NCBI RefSeq assembly: GCF_004745485.1
Contig: NZ_RHFG01000011.1
Coordinates: 1-64,000 of the forward strand
Origin: Brevibacterium sp. S22
GTDB taxonomy: Bacteria; Actinomycetota; Actinomycetes; Actinomycetales; Brevibacteriaceae
Direction of reading: 5' to 3'
Length of the DNA: 64,000 nt
Shown: positions 34,993 through 43,739 of the stretch, piece after piece
How positions within the stretch are numbered: the first letter of the stretch is position 1
Layout: each line of letters begins with the position of its first letter
Notes under the pieces: model-generated
Told to the model about the DNA's origin: nothing
Databases searched by the model: none
What the model saw: only the letters and a program-made list of their open reading frames with translations
Program-made: the position numbers and the translations under genes

Positions 34993-36722
34993 CGCACAAA
35001 ACTCCCCACGAGTTGAGAATAGACCTGCCCATACCGTCGTCCGATTTCCTTCCACCTGCGCGTTGTAAGAACGTGTTCACGTCCATTGTCTCCGAATCTT
35101 GCCCTGGCCGAGCCATTGAAGGCGAGTTCGGACAGCAGTTCCGCGAGTTTCTGCGGGTTCTCTGGCGGCGACCACATGCCTGCACTGTCCGGAACCAGTT
35201 CGCGCAGTGCCGGCAGGTCGGAGATGACAACAGGTCTCGCAAGTCCCATCGCCTCGATCGGTTTGATCGGAGTGACCAGGCGGCAGACCGGTTCGTCCTT
35301 GCGCGGCACGACGATGGCGTCGAGAGCGAGCTGATAGTCGATTGCCTGTGCTTGGGAGACTCGACCGGTGAAGACCGCGTTCTCTCCCAGGCCCGCAGCG
35401 CGTTCCCGCAATTCCGGCAGAGCAACACCGTCACCGGCGATCAACAGCCGGAGGTCCGTTCCTTGGCGGCGGGCGAGGATGACGGCCTCAACGAGATCGT
35501 CGAGGCCCTCGTAACCGACGATGGACGCCGCTGTTCCGACCCAAATGCCGTCTTCGGGCAGGCCGAGACTCTTTCTCACTGCGGCCGGAGTACGGGTGAC
35601 ATCGGCGTCGACGACGGCCTCAGAAACCGAGTTCGGAATGAGGGTGATGGATTCTGCCGGCACTCCTCCGGCGATCAGGTGCTCGCGCATCGTCTCGCCC
35701 AGGGTGATGACAGCGTCAGCCGCCGAGGCGACTTCGATCTCCTTCGACCGCATCATGGCGAATCGTCGGCTCTCCCGACGCGCGGTCCGATCTGCGGGAG
35801 TGCTGCCTGCAGCGGCCCAAGTCTCCTCGAGAACTCCGCGGACCTCATAAACCCACGGCAGTCCGATGGCTCTGGCTGCAGCTCCGGTGGCCAGACCGTT
35901 GACATAGTGCGTAGTGGTGTGAAGGAGGTCGACTTGGCGTTCGAGAGCACTGTCGGCGATCCATGCAGCCTGGTCCTCGAGACGCGAAGTGGGTGTGGCG
36001 GCCGGGCGGAGTGGCACGTCTCGCAGGTATTCGATCCCGTCGACGGATTCGACAGTGTCTTGGCTGAGACGTCCGATCGTCACCGGGTAGGAGGGGCGAG
36101 TAACTGCTGCAACCTGATGCCCGGCGTCCTTGAGAGTGGAGAGGACGAGGTGGCTGCGGTAGGCGTAGCCCGATCGGGTATGGGGCAATGAGTTCGTCAG
36201 CACATGCAGGGACGCAGCAGCACCAGAACCTGATCGGACGGCGGGACGAGCAATGAGGTAAGAGTCGGTGTCGGGCCACCATCCAGGCGACATGGACTTT
36301 CGCTCAGCGGAGAGACGCTGCCTGCGTCTGCCGTCCGGCAGCACGCGGATCGCCTCGTCGATATTGCCTTGGGTCCACAGGATGCGCGAGCGCAGAGGCG
36401 CAGCGTTGTCGAGCGAGCGGGCGATGCGATCCGCGGCGTCGAGCATGCCGAGGTTGAGTGCGATTTCGCCGAGAAGGCGTGAGGGCGCAGGGGAGCCGGC
36501 GACCAGCGACTTCGCAGTCGTCTCTTCTCCCAGCAGCCATGCAGAAGCCGCCCGTCCCGCGACGCCCGGCAGGCAGCCGATTGCGCGCCCCACGAAACGT
36601 GAAGCTGGTCCGGGCAGGCGGCGTGCCAGCTGCATGCCGAAGAACACGCGGTCATCGTTGATATGACCGGCCGTGGTCACGACCACGTTCGTCAGCTGTC
36701 GGGCGAGGAAGCGCAGGTTCAC
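34989..36722 (-). CDS. GT4-family glycosyltransferase
   Basis: A 577-residue GT-B enzyme. Residues 1-180 are an extra N-terminal helical region. Then LHVLTNSLPHTRSGYAYRSH opens the acceptor domain, with YEVRGVLEETWAAAG, and the donor domain has VGYEGLDDLVEA, LLIAGDGVALPELR and the nucleotide-binding E-x7-E region TPIKPIEAMGLARPVVIS. It has a plus-strand paralogue at 47215-49815 with the same SGYAxRSHxVL pattern. ATGA overlaps link it to its neighbours on both sides. Confidence 0.87.
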   Translation of the reverse strand: MNLRFLARQLTNVVVTTAGHINDDRVFFGMQLARRLPGPASRFVGRAIGCLPGVAGRAASAWLLGEETTAKSLVAGSPAPSRLLGEIALNLGMLDAADRIARSLDNAAPLRSRILWTQGNIDEAIRVLPDGRRRQRLSAERKSMSPGWWPDTDSYLIARPAVRSGSGAAASLHVLTNSLPHTRSGYAYRSHLVLSTLKDAGHQVAAVTRPSYPVTIGRLSQDTVESVDGIEYLRDVPLRPAATPTSRLEDQAAWIADSALERQVDLLHTTTHYVNGLATGAAARAIGLPWVYEVRGVLEETWAAAGSTPADRTARRESRRFAMMRSKEIEVASAADAVITLGETMREHLIAGGVPAESITLIPNSVSEAVVDADVTRTPAAVRKSLGLPEDGIWVGTAASIVGYEGLDDLVEAVILARRQGTDLRLLIAGDGVALPELRERAAGLGENAVFTGRVSQAQAIDYQLALDAIVVPRKDEPVCRLVTPIKPIEAMGLARPVVISDLPALRELVPDSAGMWSPPENPQKLAELLSELAFNGSARARFGDNGREHVLTTRRWKEIGRRYGQVYSQLVGSFVR

Positions 36723-38080
36723 GAGACCACCTGCTCGAGGACACGTTCGTAGGTGTACCCCATTGCGGCTGCCGAAGCGTGCCGAATCACCCAGTCGCGC
36801 GGGTTCTGACCAGCGGGCGGATTCGCTCCGAATTCCTCACCGGCTTCGACCCGTACTCGCATCCGCTCCATCGCTGCTGCCACCGAATCGGTGTCGCCTG
36901 GAATCGCAACTTCTCCTGCCGCGGTGTGCGTGATGATGTCGGCAGCTTCGCCGGCGACGACGCCGAGGACTGGAATTCGACGGGCCATCAGAGAGTAGAG
37001 CTTCGAGGGCACTGTCCATTCATAGGATTCAAGTGAGCTGAGGCTGACCAGTCCGGCGTCCGCCCACTCCCAATGAGCCGCGAGTTCGGCACCAGAGATC
37101 TGGGGATGGAATTCGACCGGCACCCCATGGGCGGCCGCTGCCGCCTTGAGCTCGGCGGTGTCAACGCCACCGCCGACAATGCGCAGCCGCACACCTTCGG
37201 TACGAGCCAAGGCGCGGATCGAGGTACTGAGATTCTGCGACCGCCCGACAGTGCCCACATACAGCAGGTTGAGCCCGCTGCGTTTGGCAGCCGTTCTGCG
37301 GTTGACGTCATCGCCGGCAGCGCCGGCCTCTTCGGCTGGAGCAATGAGTGGAATCGCACCCGTCGCAGTCAGCCCGGACGCACCTTCCAGCTCCGCGGGT
37401 GAGACTCCGCTGCGGACGACCTCGGCGGTCACTCCACGCTGTTCCAGACGACGTTTGAACCCCTCCGTGGTGACGACGACGACCGCTGCACGCCGTTGAG
37501 CACGAGTGAGCAGGTCGGGCAGAAGCCGATGTTCGAGACTCCGTGTCAGCTTCCCCGGAAGATACTTCCCAACGGCGCCCGTGACCAGGTTCATCTCCGA
37601 AATGAGGTCCGGCCACGCATCGCGCACCTCAGCGATATGAGGCACGCGCAACAGTCGCGACAAAGTGTCACCTGCCAGCAGAAACGGCAGTGCCGGTGTC
37701 GTGGACACGATGACGTCGGGGCGCATTCTGCCCCGCAGCCGGTCGATGACAGCCGACATCGCACCTGTCGCCGACACCGTCTGGTCGAGCAGCTGACGAG
37801 CCATTGACGATCCGCTGTGCAGGTACGGCACGCGGAGGATCCGCTCTCCGTCCACGCCTGTGTCCCAGGTGCCGCCGAGGCGCACGTCAACTCGCCGGCG
37901 CCCCTGTCCCACATTGGAGCCGAAGAATCCGTTCCGGTCGGAATACGGATAGTGAGGGTGTGGTGCCACCGTGATGACGTCGTGTCCGACGGCACGCAGG
38001 TGGTCGACGAGGATCCGCCATCGTCGCTGCGGTGCACCGACCTCGGGATAGTAGTAATGGCTGAGCAGAACGATTCTCAT
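36719..38080 (-). CDS. GT4-family glycosyltransferase (WbuB-like)
   Basis: A 453-residue GT-B protein starting MRIVLLSHYYYPEVGAPQRR, the usual opening of WbuB/WcaI-like transferases, with VAPHPHYPYSD next. The donor domain shows LLYVGTVGRSQNLSTSIRAL and LMARRIPVLGVVAGEAADII. An extra low-complexity loop lies near residues 250-275. ATG 38080 overlaps the TagO-like stop (ATGA); an earlier possible start at 38119 would overlap it further. It likely adds an early sugar to the lipid-linked starter. Confidence 0.87.
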   Translation of the reverse strand: MRIVLLSHYYYPEVGAPQRRWRILVDHLRAVGHDVITVAPHPHYPYSDRNGFFGSNVGQGRRRVDVRLGGTWDTGVDGERILRVPYLHSGSSMARQLLDQTVSATGAMSAVIDRLRGRMRPDVIVSTTPALPFLLAGDTLSRLLRVPHIAEVRDAWPDLISEMNLVTGAVGKYLPGKLTRSLEHRLLPDLLTRAQRRAAVVVVTTEGFKRRLEQRGVTAEVVRSGVSPAELEGASGLTATGAIPLIAPAEEAGAAGDDVNRRTAAKRSGLNLLYVGTVGRSQNLSTSIRALARTEGVRLRIVGGGVDTAELKAAAAAHGVPVEFHPQISGAELAAHWEWADAGLVSLSSLESYEWTVPSKLYSLMARRIPVLGVVAGEAADIITHTAAGEVAIPGDTDSVAAAMERMRVRVEAGEEFGANPPAGQNPRDWVIRHASAAAMGYTYERVLEQVVS

Positions 38081-39114
38081 GCGGTGACCGCCTCCGTGCG
38101 GGCGCGGCGATTCAACCACATGGGCAGCAGTGCGTAGAGGGCGAGCAATCCGACCCAGAACACGTGGGCAGGGTAAGTTGTCGCCGTATTCCCACTGATG
38201 AGAGTCGGAACAGCCATCATGCAGGCGAGGACACTCAATGCGGCGTGGAAGAGCGAAACGGAGCCGTGCGACCAGCCCGCCTGCTGGATCCGCTGATAGA
38301 TATGTTCACGATGAGGCAAGAGGATATTCTCTCCTCGGAACAGACGCAGGACCAAGGTGAGTCCGACGTCGAAGAAGACGAAGATCATCGGTGCGATGAT
38401 GACGACGATCGGTACGCCTTGCACGAACAGCCAGACCGCGAGAGCGAAGACGGCCGCTCCGATGCCGTAGCTTCCCGTGTCCCCGAGGAACGCTTTGGCC
38501 CGACCGAGGTTGAACGGAAGGAACCCGACGGCAGCGCCGGCCAGCGCCAGAGCAAGCAGCGCAATGTCGTTCTCACCCACCCAGGAACTGACGAAGGCGA
38601 ACCATCCTGCGGTCACGATGGTCCACTCGGTGACATAGCCGTTGAGTCCGTCGACGAAGTTCACGGCGTTGACAGTAGTCACTCCGATGACTGCGAAGGC
38701 GATGACGTGAGCGAGTCCCTGCGTCGAGAACATCGCGATGATCGCGCTGAACAGCAGAGCCAGGATGACCTGGCCGATCAGGCGCCCGGCGGGACGCAGC
38801 GAGTCGAGATCATCGCTCATCCCGATCGCCGAATAGCACCAGGTCAATACCAGGAAACCGATCGGCAGGAGGGTTCCGCCGAGGCCGAACATCCCGTCTT
38901 CGCTGACGCTCCAGACCATGGCGAGGACTGTGGCCACGGTGATCCCGCACCCGATGGCGACTCCTCCGCCGCGCACGGTCGAGAGAGTATGCGAAGAACG
39001 ATGAGACGGAACATCGACGACCCCTGCTCGGCGCAGCAGCGGAAAGGCGATGAGGGCGCTGAGTGTCGTGACCACAGCGGCCACGACGAGGATCACCAGC
39101 GACTGCAGACCCAT
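38077..39114 (-). CDS. tagO: Undecaprenyl-phosphate sugar-1-phosphate transferase (TagO/WecA family)
   Basis: A 345-residue protein with ten or eleven membrane helices. It has the MraY/WecA motifs SDDLDSLRP (catalytic Asp pair), NFVDGLNGYV, FLGDTGSYGIG and the cytoplasmic HREHIYQRIQ. It transfers a GlcNAc-1-phosphate type unit from the UDP-sugar to undecaprenyl phosphate and starts chain synthesis. Its ATG overlaps the last base of the dehydratase stop and its stop overlaps the next transferase. The gene symbol follows teichoic acid usage; sugar specificity is not shown by sequence. Confidence 0.88.
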   Translation of the reverse strand: MGLQSLVILVVAAVVTTLSALIAFPLLRRAGVVDVPSHRSSHTLSTVRGGGVAIGCGITVATVLAMVWSVSEDGMFGLGGTLLPIGFLVLTWCYSAIGMSDDLDSLRPAGRLIGQVILALLFSAIIAMFSTQGLAHVIAFAVIGVTTVNAVNFVDGLNGYVTEWTIVTAGWFAFVSSWVGENDIALLALALAGAAVGFLPFNLGRAKAFLGDTGSYGIGAAVFALAVWLFVQGVPIVVIIAPMIFVFFDVGLTLVLRLFRGENILLPHREHIYQRIQQAGWSHGSVSLFHAALSVLACMMAVPTLISGNTATTYPAHVFWVGLLALYALLPMWLNRRARTEAVTA

Positions 39115-41009
39115 CAGATGCCAGCTCCGGTGTCCAACGGTTCGGGGTCGAGCAGATTCGTCAGCCGCGCTTCGAGCAGGTGGCGTTGAGTGAAGACCTG
39201 CGGGTCACGAGATTCCGCCACGAGGGCACCGAGCTTCTCCAGGTCGATCGGAGCTATAGGCACCTGAGTGATCAGCGGATGATTGGGTCGGCTGTCGACC
39301 TCATCCGGCGACAGAAGTGCCTCAGTGAGCTTCTCCCCAGGTCGCAGTCCCGTGTAGACGATATGCGCATCACTGCGTCCCGACAGCGCGATCACACGTT
39401 TGGCGAGGTCATCGATGCGGATCGGTTCGCCCATATCGAGGACCAGAGTCTCTCCGGGGCCGCCGATCGCCGCGGCCTGCAGAACGAGTTCACACGCTTC
39501 GTCGGCAGTCATGAAGTACCGAGTGACCTCGGGATCGGTGACGGTGACGGGGTCGCCCGACGCCACCTGAGCCACGAAGGTCTCGAGCACAGACCCCCGA
39601 GAACCGAGCACATTGCCGAAGCGCACCGACATATAGCGTCGGCCGGTCGCCGCCGCCACGGATGCGATCGCCCGTTCGATGGAGAACTTGGTTCGCCCCA
39701 GCACCGAGGTGGCGCCAGCGGCTTTGTCGGTGGAGATGTGGACGAAGGCATCGACGTCGTGGGCAACGGCAGCAGTGAGCAGATCGAGGCTGGCACCGAC
39801 ATTCGTGCGCACTGCCTGCTCCGGGAAGCGTTCGAGGAAAGTCAGGTGTTTGAGCGCTGCGGCATGGAAGATGATGTCCGGCTTCGCCTCGGCGACGAGG
39901 GCATCGATGAAGGCGGGATCCCGCAGGTCACCGAGGACGAGATCGTCGCTGGTCAGCAGCGCTGAACCTTCGAGACCGAGCTCAGTGGCGTGCAGACCGG
40001 ATTCGTCCCGGTCGGTCATGATGAGCCGAGCAGGATCGAAGCGGGAGACCTGACGGCACAGCTGTGACCCGATGGAGCCGCCTGCCCCCGTGACGAGGAC
40101 GACCTTGCCGGTGATCGCCGAGGCGATGTCGTCGATATTGGTCGAGATCGGTTTGCGTCCGATGAGGTCTTCGATGCTGACGTCTCGGAAGCTGCGATGC
40201 CGCAGGTCGGCGACGTCATGGGCGTCCGGCTCGGGACGCGCCAATGCGGTATCGGACAGCTTCGGCATGATCTTGATCTCGACCGGACGGGATTCGAGAT
40301 TCGATGCGATCCGGGAGAGATCTTCGGGCGGCAGGTCGGCGATGGCGATGATGACGACTCCGGCACCGGTGCGGTCGACCTGAGTGGCGATGTCCGCAAT
40401 CGGTCCGAGCACTCTGGTGCCGTTGTAGCGCAGGTGGCGTTTGGCCGGATCATCGTCGAGGATCCCGACGGCGACGTATTCGCTCATCGAATCCTGAGCG
40501 ATCATGTCCAGAGCGAGCATGCCTTGGTTTCCGGCACCGACGACGAGCGTCCGACGCGAGGCGCCGGAGGCTGTGAGGCTGCGCTGCCGCAGATTCCGCC
40601 GCGCCCAGTTCTCAAGGCTCTTGGCGACGATCATGAGCGCACCCGCAGCGATGGGCACACTGGTGGGGATGAGCAGGCTGCTTGCGAAGGCGAATTCGAC
40701 GACCCACATGATCCCGACGCCCAGGCCGACGGTGCCGACGATGGCAGCGAACTGGTCGGTCGAACCGCGACGGTAGCGTCCGCGGTAGATCGCCAGCGGT
40801 CCTCCAACGAGGAAGACGACCAGGGCAATCGCCGAACAGACGAACATGCCCAGTGCATTGACGAGATGAGTGTGGAAGTCGTATCGCACAAGCGTCATCG
40901 CCACGACGAGGAACGCGAAGACGAGACCATCGATGAGTGACAGCGCCATTGCTCTGCCGTTCCGCCTCATTGGGGTCCGTGAGGGTATGGGCCCTGAATT
41001 GCTTCCCAC
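39114..41009 (-). CDS. Membrane nucleoside-diphosphate sugar dehydratase (CapD/PglF/WbpM type)
   Basis: A 631-residue protein. About four helices fill residues 20-140, a first Rossmann unit has LVVGAGNQGML (about 155-170), and the SDR core begins VLVTGAGGSIGSQLC near 303. The catalytic region reads STDKAAGATSVLGRTK, where long-chain SDRs have YxxxK but this subgroup has Met or another residue in place of the Tyr; here it is Leu. It should convert UDP-GlcNAc to a 4-keto-6-deoxy sugar used for a rare amino sugar. The GTG start at 41009 is uncertain because ATG codons at 40970 and 40949 are also possible. It is first in the minus-strand operon. Confidence 0.85.
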   Translation of the reverse strand: MGSNSGPIPSRTPMRRNGRAMALSLIDGLVFAFLVVAMTLVRYDFHTHLVNALGMFVCSAIALVVFLVGGPLAIYRGRYRRGSTDQFAAIVGTVGLGVGIMWVVEFAFASSLLIPTSVPIAAGALMIVAKSLENWARRNLRQRSLTASGASRRTLVVGAGNQGMLALDMIAQDSMSEYVAVGILDDDPAKRHLRYNGTRVLGPIADIATQVDRTGAGVVIIAIADLPPEDLSRIASNLESRPVEIKIMPKLSDTALARPEPDAHDVADLRHRSFRDVSIEDLIGRKPISTNIDDIASAITGKVVLVTGAGGSIGSQLCRQVSRFDPARLIMTDRDESGLHATELGLEGSALLTSDDLVLGDLRDPAFIDALVAEAKPDIIFHAAALKHLTFLERFPEQAVRTNVGASLDLLTAAVAHDVDAFVHISTDKAAGATSVLGRTKFSIERAIASVAAATGRRYMSVRFGNVLGSRGSVLETFVAQVASGDPVTVTDPEVTRYFMTADEACELVLQAAAIGGPGETLVLDMGEPIRIDDLAKRVIALSGRSDAHIVYTGLRPGEKLTEALLSPDEVDSRPNHPLITQVPIAPIDLEKLGALVAESRDPQVFTQRHLLEARLTNLLDPEPLDTGAGI

Positions 41010-41096
41010 TGTCCTCTTTTCTTCCGAAGTTCCTGGCGGTCACGGCGAGTTCCGAAGCGAGGTTTCATCTCTCGCCGAGCCTCATTCGACTTCCCG

Positions 41097-41102
41097 ATTG
41101 TA
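41097..41102 (-). promoter_or_regulatory. Candidate -10 box of the minus-strand glycopolymer operon
   Basis: The minus strand reads TACAAT here, about 90 bp before the dehydratase start, within an A/T-richer intergenic stretch between divergent operons (41010-41289). No good -35 match stands at 16-18 bp. It is weak evidence and offered only as the best candidate. Confidence 0.25.
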
Positions 41103-41289
41103 CTATTGGCCCTAACAGGTTTCATACAGAACGAACGCCGCGAACACTAAGAATTGGTTGCATTCAACACGTCCTGCAGCCAGGTTCCATTCCGTTCGTA
41201 CTGGTGCCCCACAAGGCCACTTGGCCAAGCGTTTCGGCTGTTCGCACCGCTGCTTTCCACCGTCTGCCCCCTTCGAGAGGACTCGATCC

Positions 41290-43182
41290 GTGCCACGAAC
41301 ACCACTTCGCACTTTGAGGACCGCTGTGTGGCATCTGCGCAACGGCGGGGTCAGACAAGTCGCGAAGTGGCGGCGTCGCCGCTCGGTGGTCCAAGGTGCT
41401 GCAGAAGCATCCGCCGAAGTCGCCACCGGGAGCCTCTCGGCGGAGGTCCTTGCGGAGCTGTTCCCACCCCTGCCGTTGCCGCACCGCACGCCGGTATTCG
41501 ACCAGCTCTTGGTCGGAGTCGTCCTCGACGAGTTCTCGACTGAGAGCTTCGGCTATGAGTGGCCGATCAGACGACTGTCGCCGTCGAGCTGGGCGACCGA
41601 ACTCGACGGGCTCGACTTCGTCTTCGTCGAATCGGCCTGGAGTGGAAACGACGGGCAGTGGAAGTTCAAGCTCACCAGTCCGTCCGGCCCCGGCTCAGAG
41701 ATCACCGAGCTGCTCAGTGAGTGCCGTCGCCGAGGCATTCCGACTGTCTTCTGGAACAAGGAGGATCCACCGCACTTCGAAGATTTTCTGCCGCTGGCGC
41801 GGATGTTCGACGTCGTCTTCACCAGCGATGTCAGGCTGATCCCCGAGTATCGATCCAGGCTGGGACATGACAGAGTCGCTGCCCTGCCGTTTGCCGCACA
41901 GCCCGCGATCCACAATCCTTCACAACCTGCACGGAATGCCGCGGCCAGGGACATCGCCTTTGCCGGCATGTACTTCGCCCACAAATACCCAGAGCGCAGA
42001 GAACAGATGGACCTGCTGCTCGGAGCGGCTGACGCCGTATCGCCGAGGATGCAGTACGGCTTGGAGATCTTCTCCCGTTTCCTCGGCAATGATGAGCGTT
42101 ATCAGTTCCCCGGCAGCTTGGCCGGGCGAGTGGTCGGGTCGCTGCCCTATCGGAACCTGCTCACGGCGTACAAGCACTTCAAGGTCTTCCTCAACGTCAA
42201 CTCCGTCACCGACTCCCCCAGCATGTGCGCCCGCAGGATCTTCGAGATCAGCGCCGCGGGCACTCCCGTCGTCACCACTGCCAGCGCGGCGACCCGCGAG
42301 TTCTTCCCCACGTCCGAGGTCCCTCAGCCCGAGACTCAGGAGGAAGCGGAATGGACTCTGCGCGCTTATGTCCGCAGCCCTGAGCTGAGAGACCGCACCG
42401 TTCACCTTGCCCAACGACGCATCTGGGCCGAACACACGTACACGCATCGGGCCATGACGGTGATGGATACGCTCGGTCTGGACTATGCGCGCCCGTTCCC
42501 GACGTCGGTGTCAGCGGTCGTCTCCACGAATCGGCCGGACCACCTCGGCGAGGTTCTGCGGACCCATGCCGAACAGCTGCACACGGATAGGGAACTCGTG
42601 TTGGTGACCCACGGGTTCGCGGCACCTGCCGATCTGCGAGCACGCGCCGCAGAAGCAGGGATCGACCATCTGCAGATCGTCGAGGTCGACGCTGCGCAGC
42701 CGTTGGGAGTCTGCCTCAATCGCGGAGTTCAGGCGGCTTCCGGCGAAGTCATCGCGAAGATGGACGACGATGATGTGTACGGAGCGCACTATCTGGGCGA
42801 CCAACTTGCAGCCCTGCGCTATTCGAATGCCGATCTCGTCGGCAAGCAGGCACACTACCTGCACATTCGGGGCCGCGACATCGTCATCTGCCGCTTCCCC
42901 GAACGCGAGCATCGGTTCACCGATCTCGTCATGGGACCGACTCTGATGACCCATCGGTCAACACTTCTGGACAACCCGTTTGCGGAGCGCACCCTCGGCG
43001 AAGACACGGAGCTCCAGCAGAGACTCGTCGGCTCCGGAGCCCGGATCTACTCGGCAGACAGGTTCAACTTCGTCCAGGTCCGCGGCGACCATGCCCACAC
43101 GTGGAGCGTCGACGACAGTCACCTGCTGGCCAACGGAGACGTCCACGCATTCGGATACGCTCCGGACCACTACTGCTTCTGA
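41290..43182 (+). CDS. Glycosyltransferase, CgeB-like GT-B domain fused to GT2-like domain
   Basis: A 630-residue protein. Residues about 70-390 have the DUF3880/Glyco_trans_1_2 pattern of CgeB proteins: GVVLDEFSTESFGYEW, WNKEDPPHFEDF, VFTSDVRLIPEYR and FAGMYFAHKYPERR. Residues about 405-630 resemble a GT2 catalytic domain with SAVVSTNRPDHL and KMDDDDVYGAHYL. The acceptor and donor are unknown. GTG 41290 follows GAGAGGA at the right distance, whereas the longer frame from 41158 lacks one. It heads the second plus-strand operon and is a paralogue of the gene at 43736. Confidence 0.8.
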   Translation: MPRTPLRTLRTAVWHLRNGGVRQVAKWRRRRSVVQGAAEASAEVATGSLSAEVLAELFPPLPLPHRTPVFDQLLVGVVLDEFSTESFGYEWPIRRLSPSSWATELDGLDFVFVESAWSGNDGQWKFKLTSPSGPGSEITELLSECRRRGIPTVFWNKEDPPHFEDFLPLARMFDVVFTSDVRLIPEYRSRLGHDRVAALPFAAQPAIHNPSQPARNAAARDIAFAGMYFAHKYPERREQMDLLLGAADAVSPRMQYGLEIFSRFLGNDERYQFPGSLAGRVVGSLPYRNLLTAYKHFKVFLNVNSVTDSPSMCARRIFEISAAGTPVVTTASAATREFFPTSEVPQPETQEEAEWTLRAYVRSPELRDRTVHLAQRRIWAEHTYTHRAMTVMDTLGLDYARPFPTSVSAVVSTNRPDHLGEVLRTHAEQLHTDRELVLVTHGFAAPADLRARAAEAGIDHLQIVEVDAAQPLGVCLNRGVQAASGEVIAKMDDDDVYGAHYLGDQLAALRYSNADLVGKQAHYLHIRGRDIVICRFPEREHRFTDLVMGPTLMTHRSTLLDNPFAERTLGEDTELQQRLVGSGARIYSADRFNFVQVRGDHAHTWSVDDSHLLANGDVHAFGYAPDHYCF

Positions 43183-43400
43183 GGATCCGCTCTTCAACGC
43201 TCGCTCGAAAGCCCCCATGACCCGCACCAACCGGCCCGCGGAATTCTTCGTATGCCCCAGGTGAACTGTTGGTGAAATGGGCGGTTTCGGTCTGCTCCGG
43301 TCAGTAGCGTGGCGGTCATGCTGTGAAGATTTCGCAGTGGAACGCCATGCCTTCCGGTGGCCAGAAGTTCCATTGCGGACGTTGGACAACTGGAGCCCAT
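43183..43400 (+). other. 218-bp leader between the two CgeB-like genes
   Basis: The first junction in this operon that is not tight. The next junctions overlap or are short. An internal promoter may sit here but I found no clear -35/-10 pair. Nothing coding was recognised. Confidence 0.3.
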
Positions 43401-43739
43401 TTGAAGACCACCACGACCGGAACCGAGGACCTCGGAGCCGTCCGCGAGAACATCTCTCGTGTCATTGATGAGACTTCGTCCCTCAATGCCGAACTCGCCA
43501 AGGAACTCATCAGCGCCTACGACCGCGAGTCGAAGCTGCTCGGCGGAATCAACAAGCGCGAGAACGAAATTGCGCGGCTGAAGAACGAAGTCGCGAAGCG
43601 GGATGCGAAACTCGCCTCGGTCAACGAACGCCTCGAACGGCTGCTGGGCTCCAAGGCCATGCAGGTCCAGCGCGCGTACTGGCGCCTGCGCCGTCCTCAG
43701 GGCGGGACCCCCCGGCAGACGAAGGGCGGTCAGCGATGA
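43401..43739 (+). CDS. Small coiled-coil protein coupled to a glycosyltransferase
   Basis: About 112 residues from TTG 43401, chosen because GGAG stands 5 bases upstream; a GTG at 43323 would add 26 residues. Almost the whole length is predicted coiled coil by heptad pattern (ELISAYDRESKLLGGINKRE, then ARLKNEVAKRDAKLASVNER), followed by a basic end with a short YWRLRRP motif. Such coiled coils occur as parts of larger glycosyltransferases. It overlaps the next gene by 4 bases, so it may be a partner or a split-off segment of that enzyme. Confidence 0.7.
   Translation: MKTTTTGTEDLGAVRENISRVIDETSSLNAELAKELISAYDRESKLLGGINKRENEIARLKNEVAKRDAKLASVNERLERLLGSKAMQVQRAYWRLRRPQGGTPRQTKGGQR

Noticed and set aside
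35013-36191. 392-codon open frame on the plus strand
   Set aside because: It is antisense to the GT4 gene at 34989-36722, with low-quality composition.
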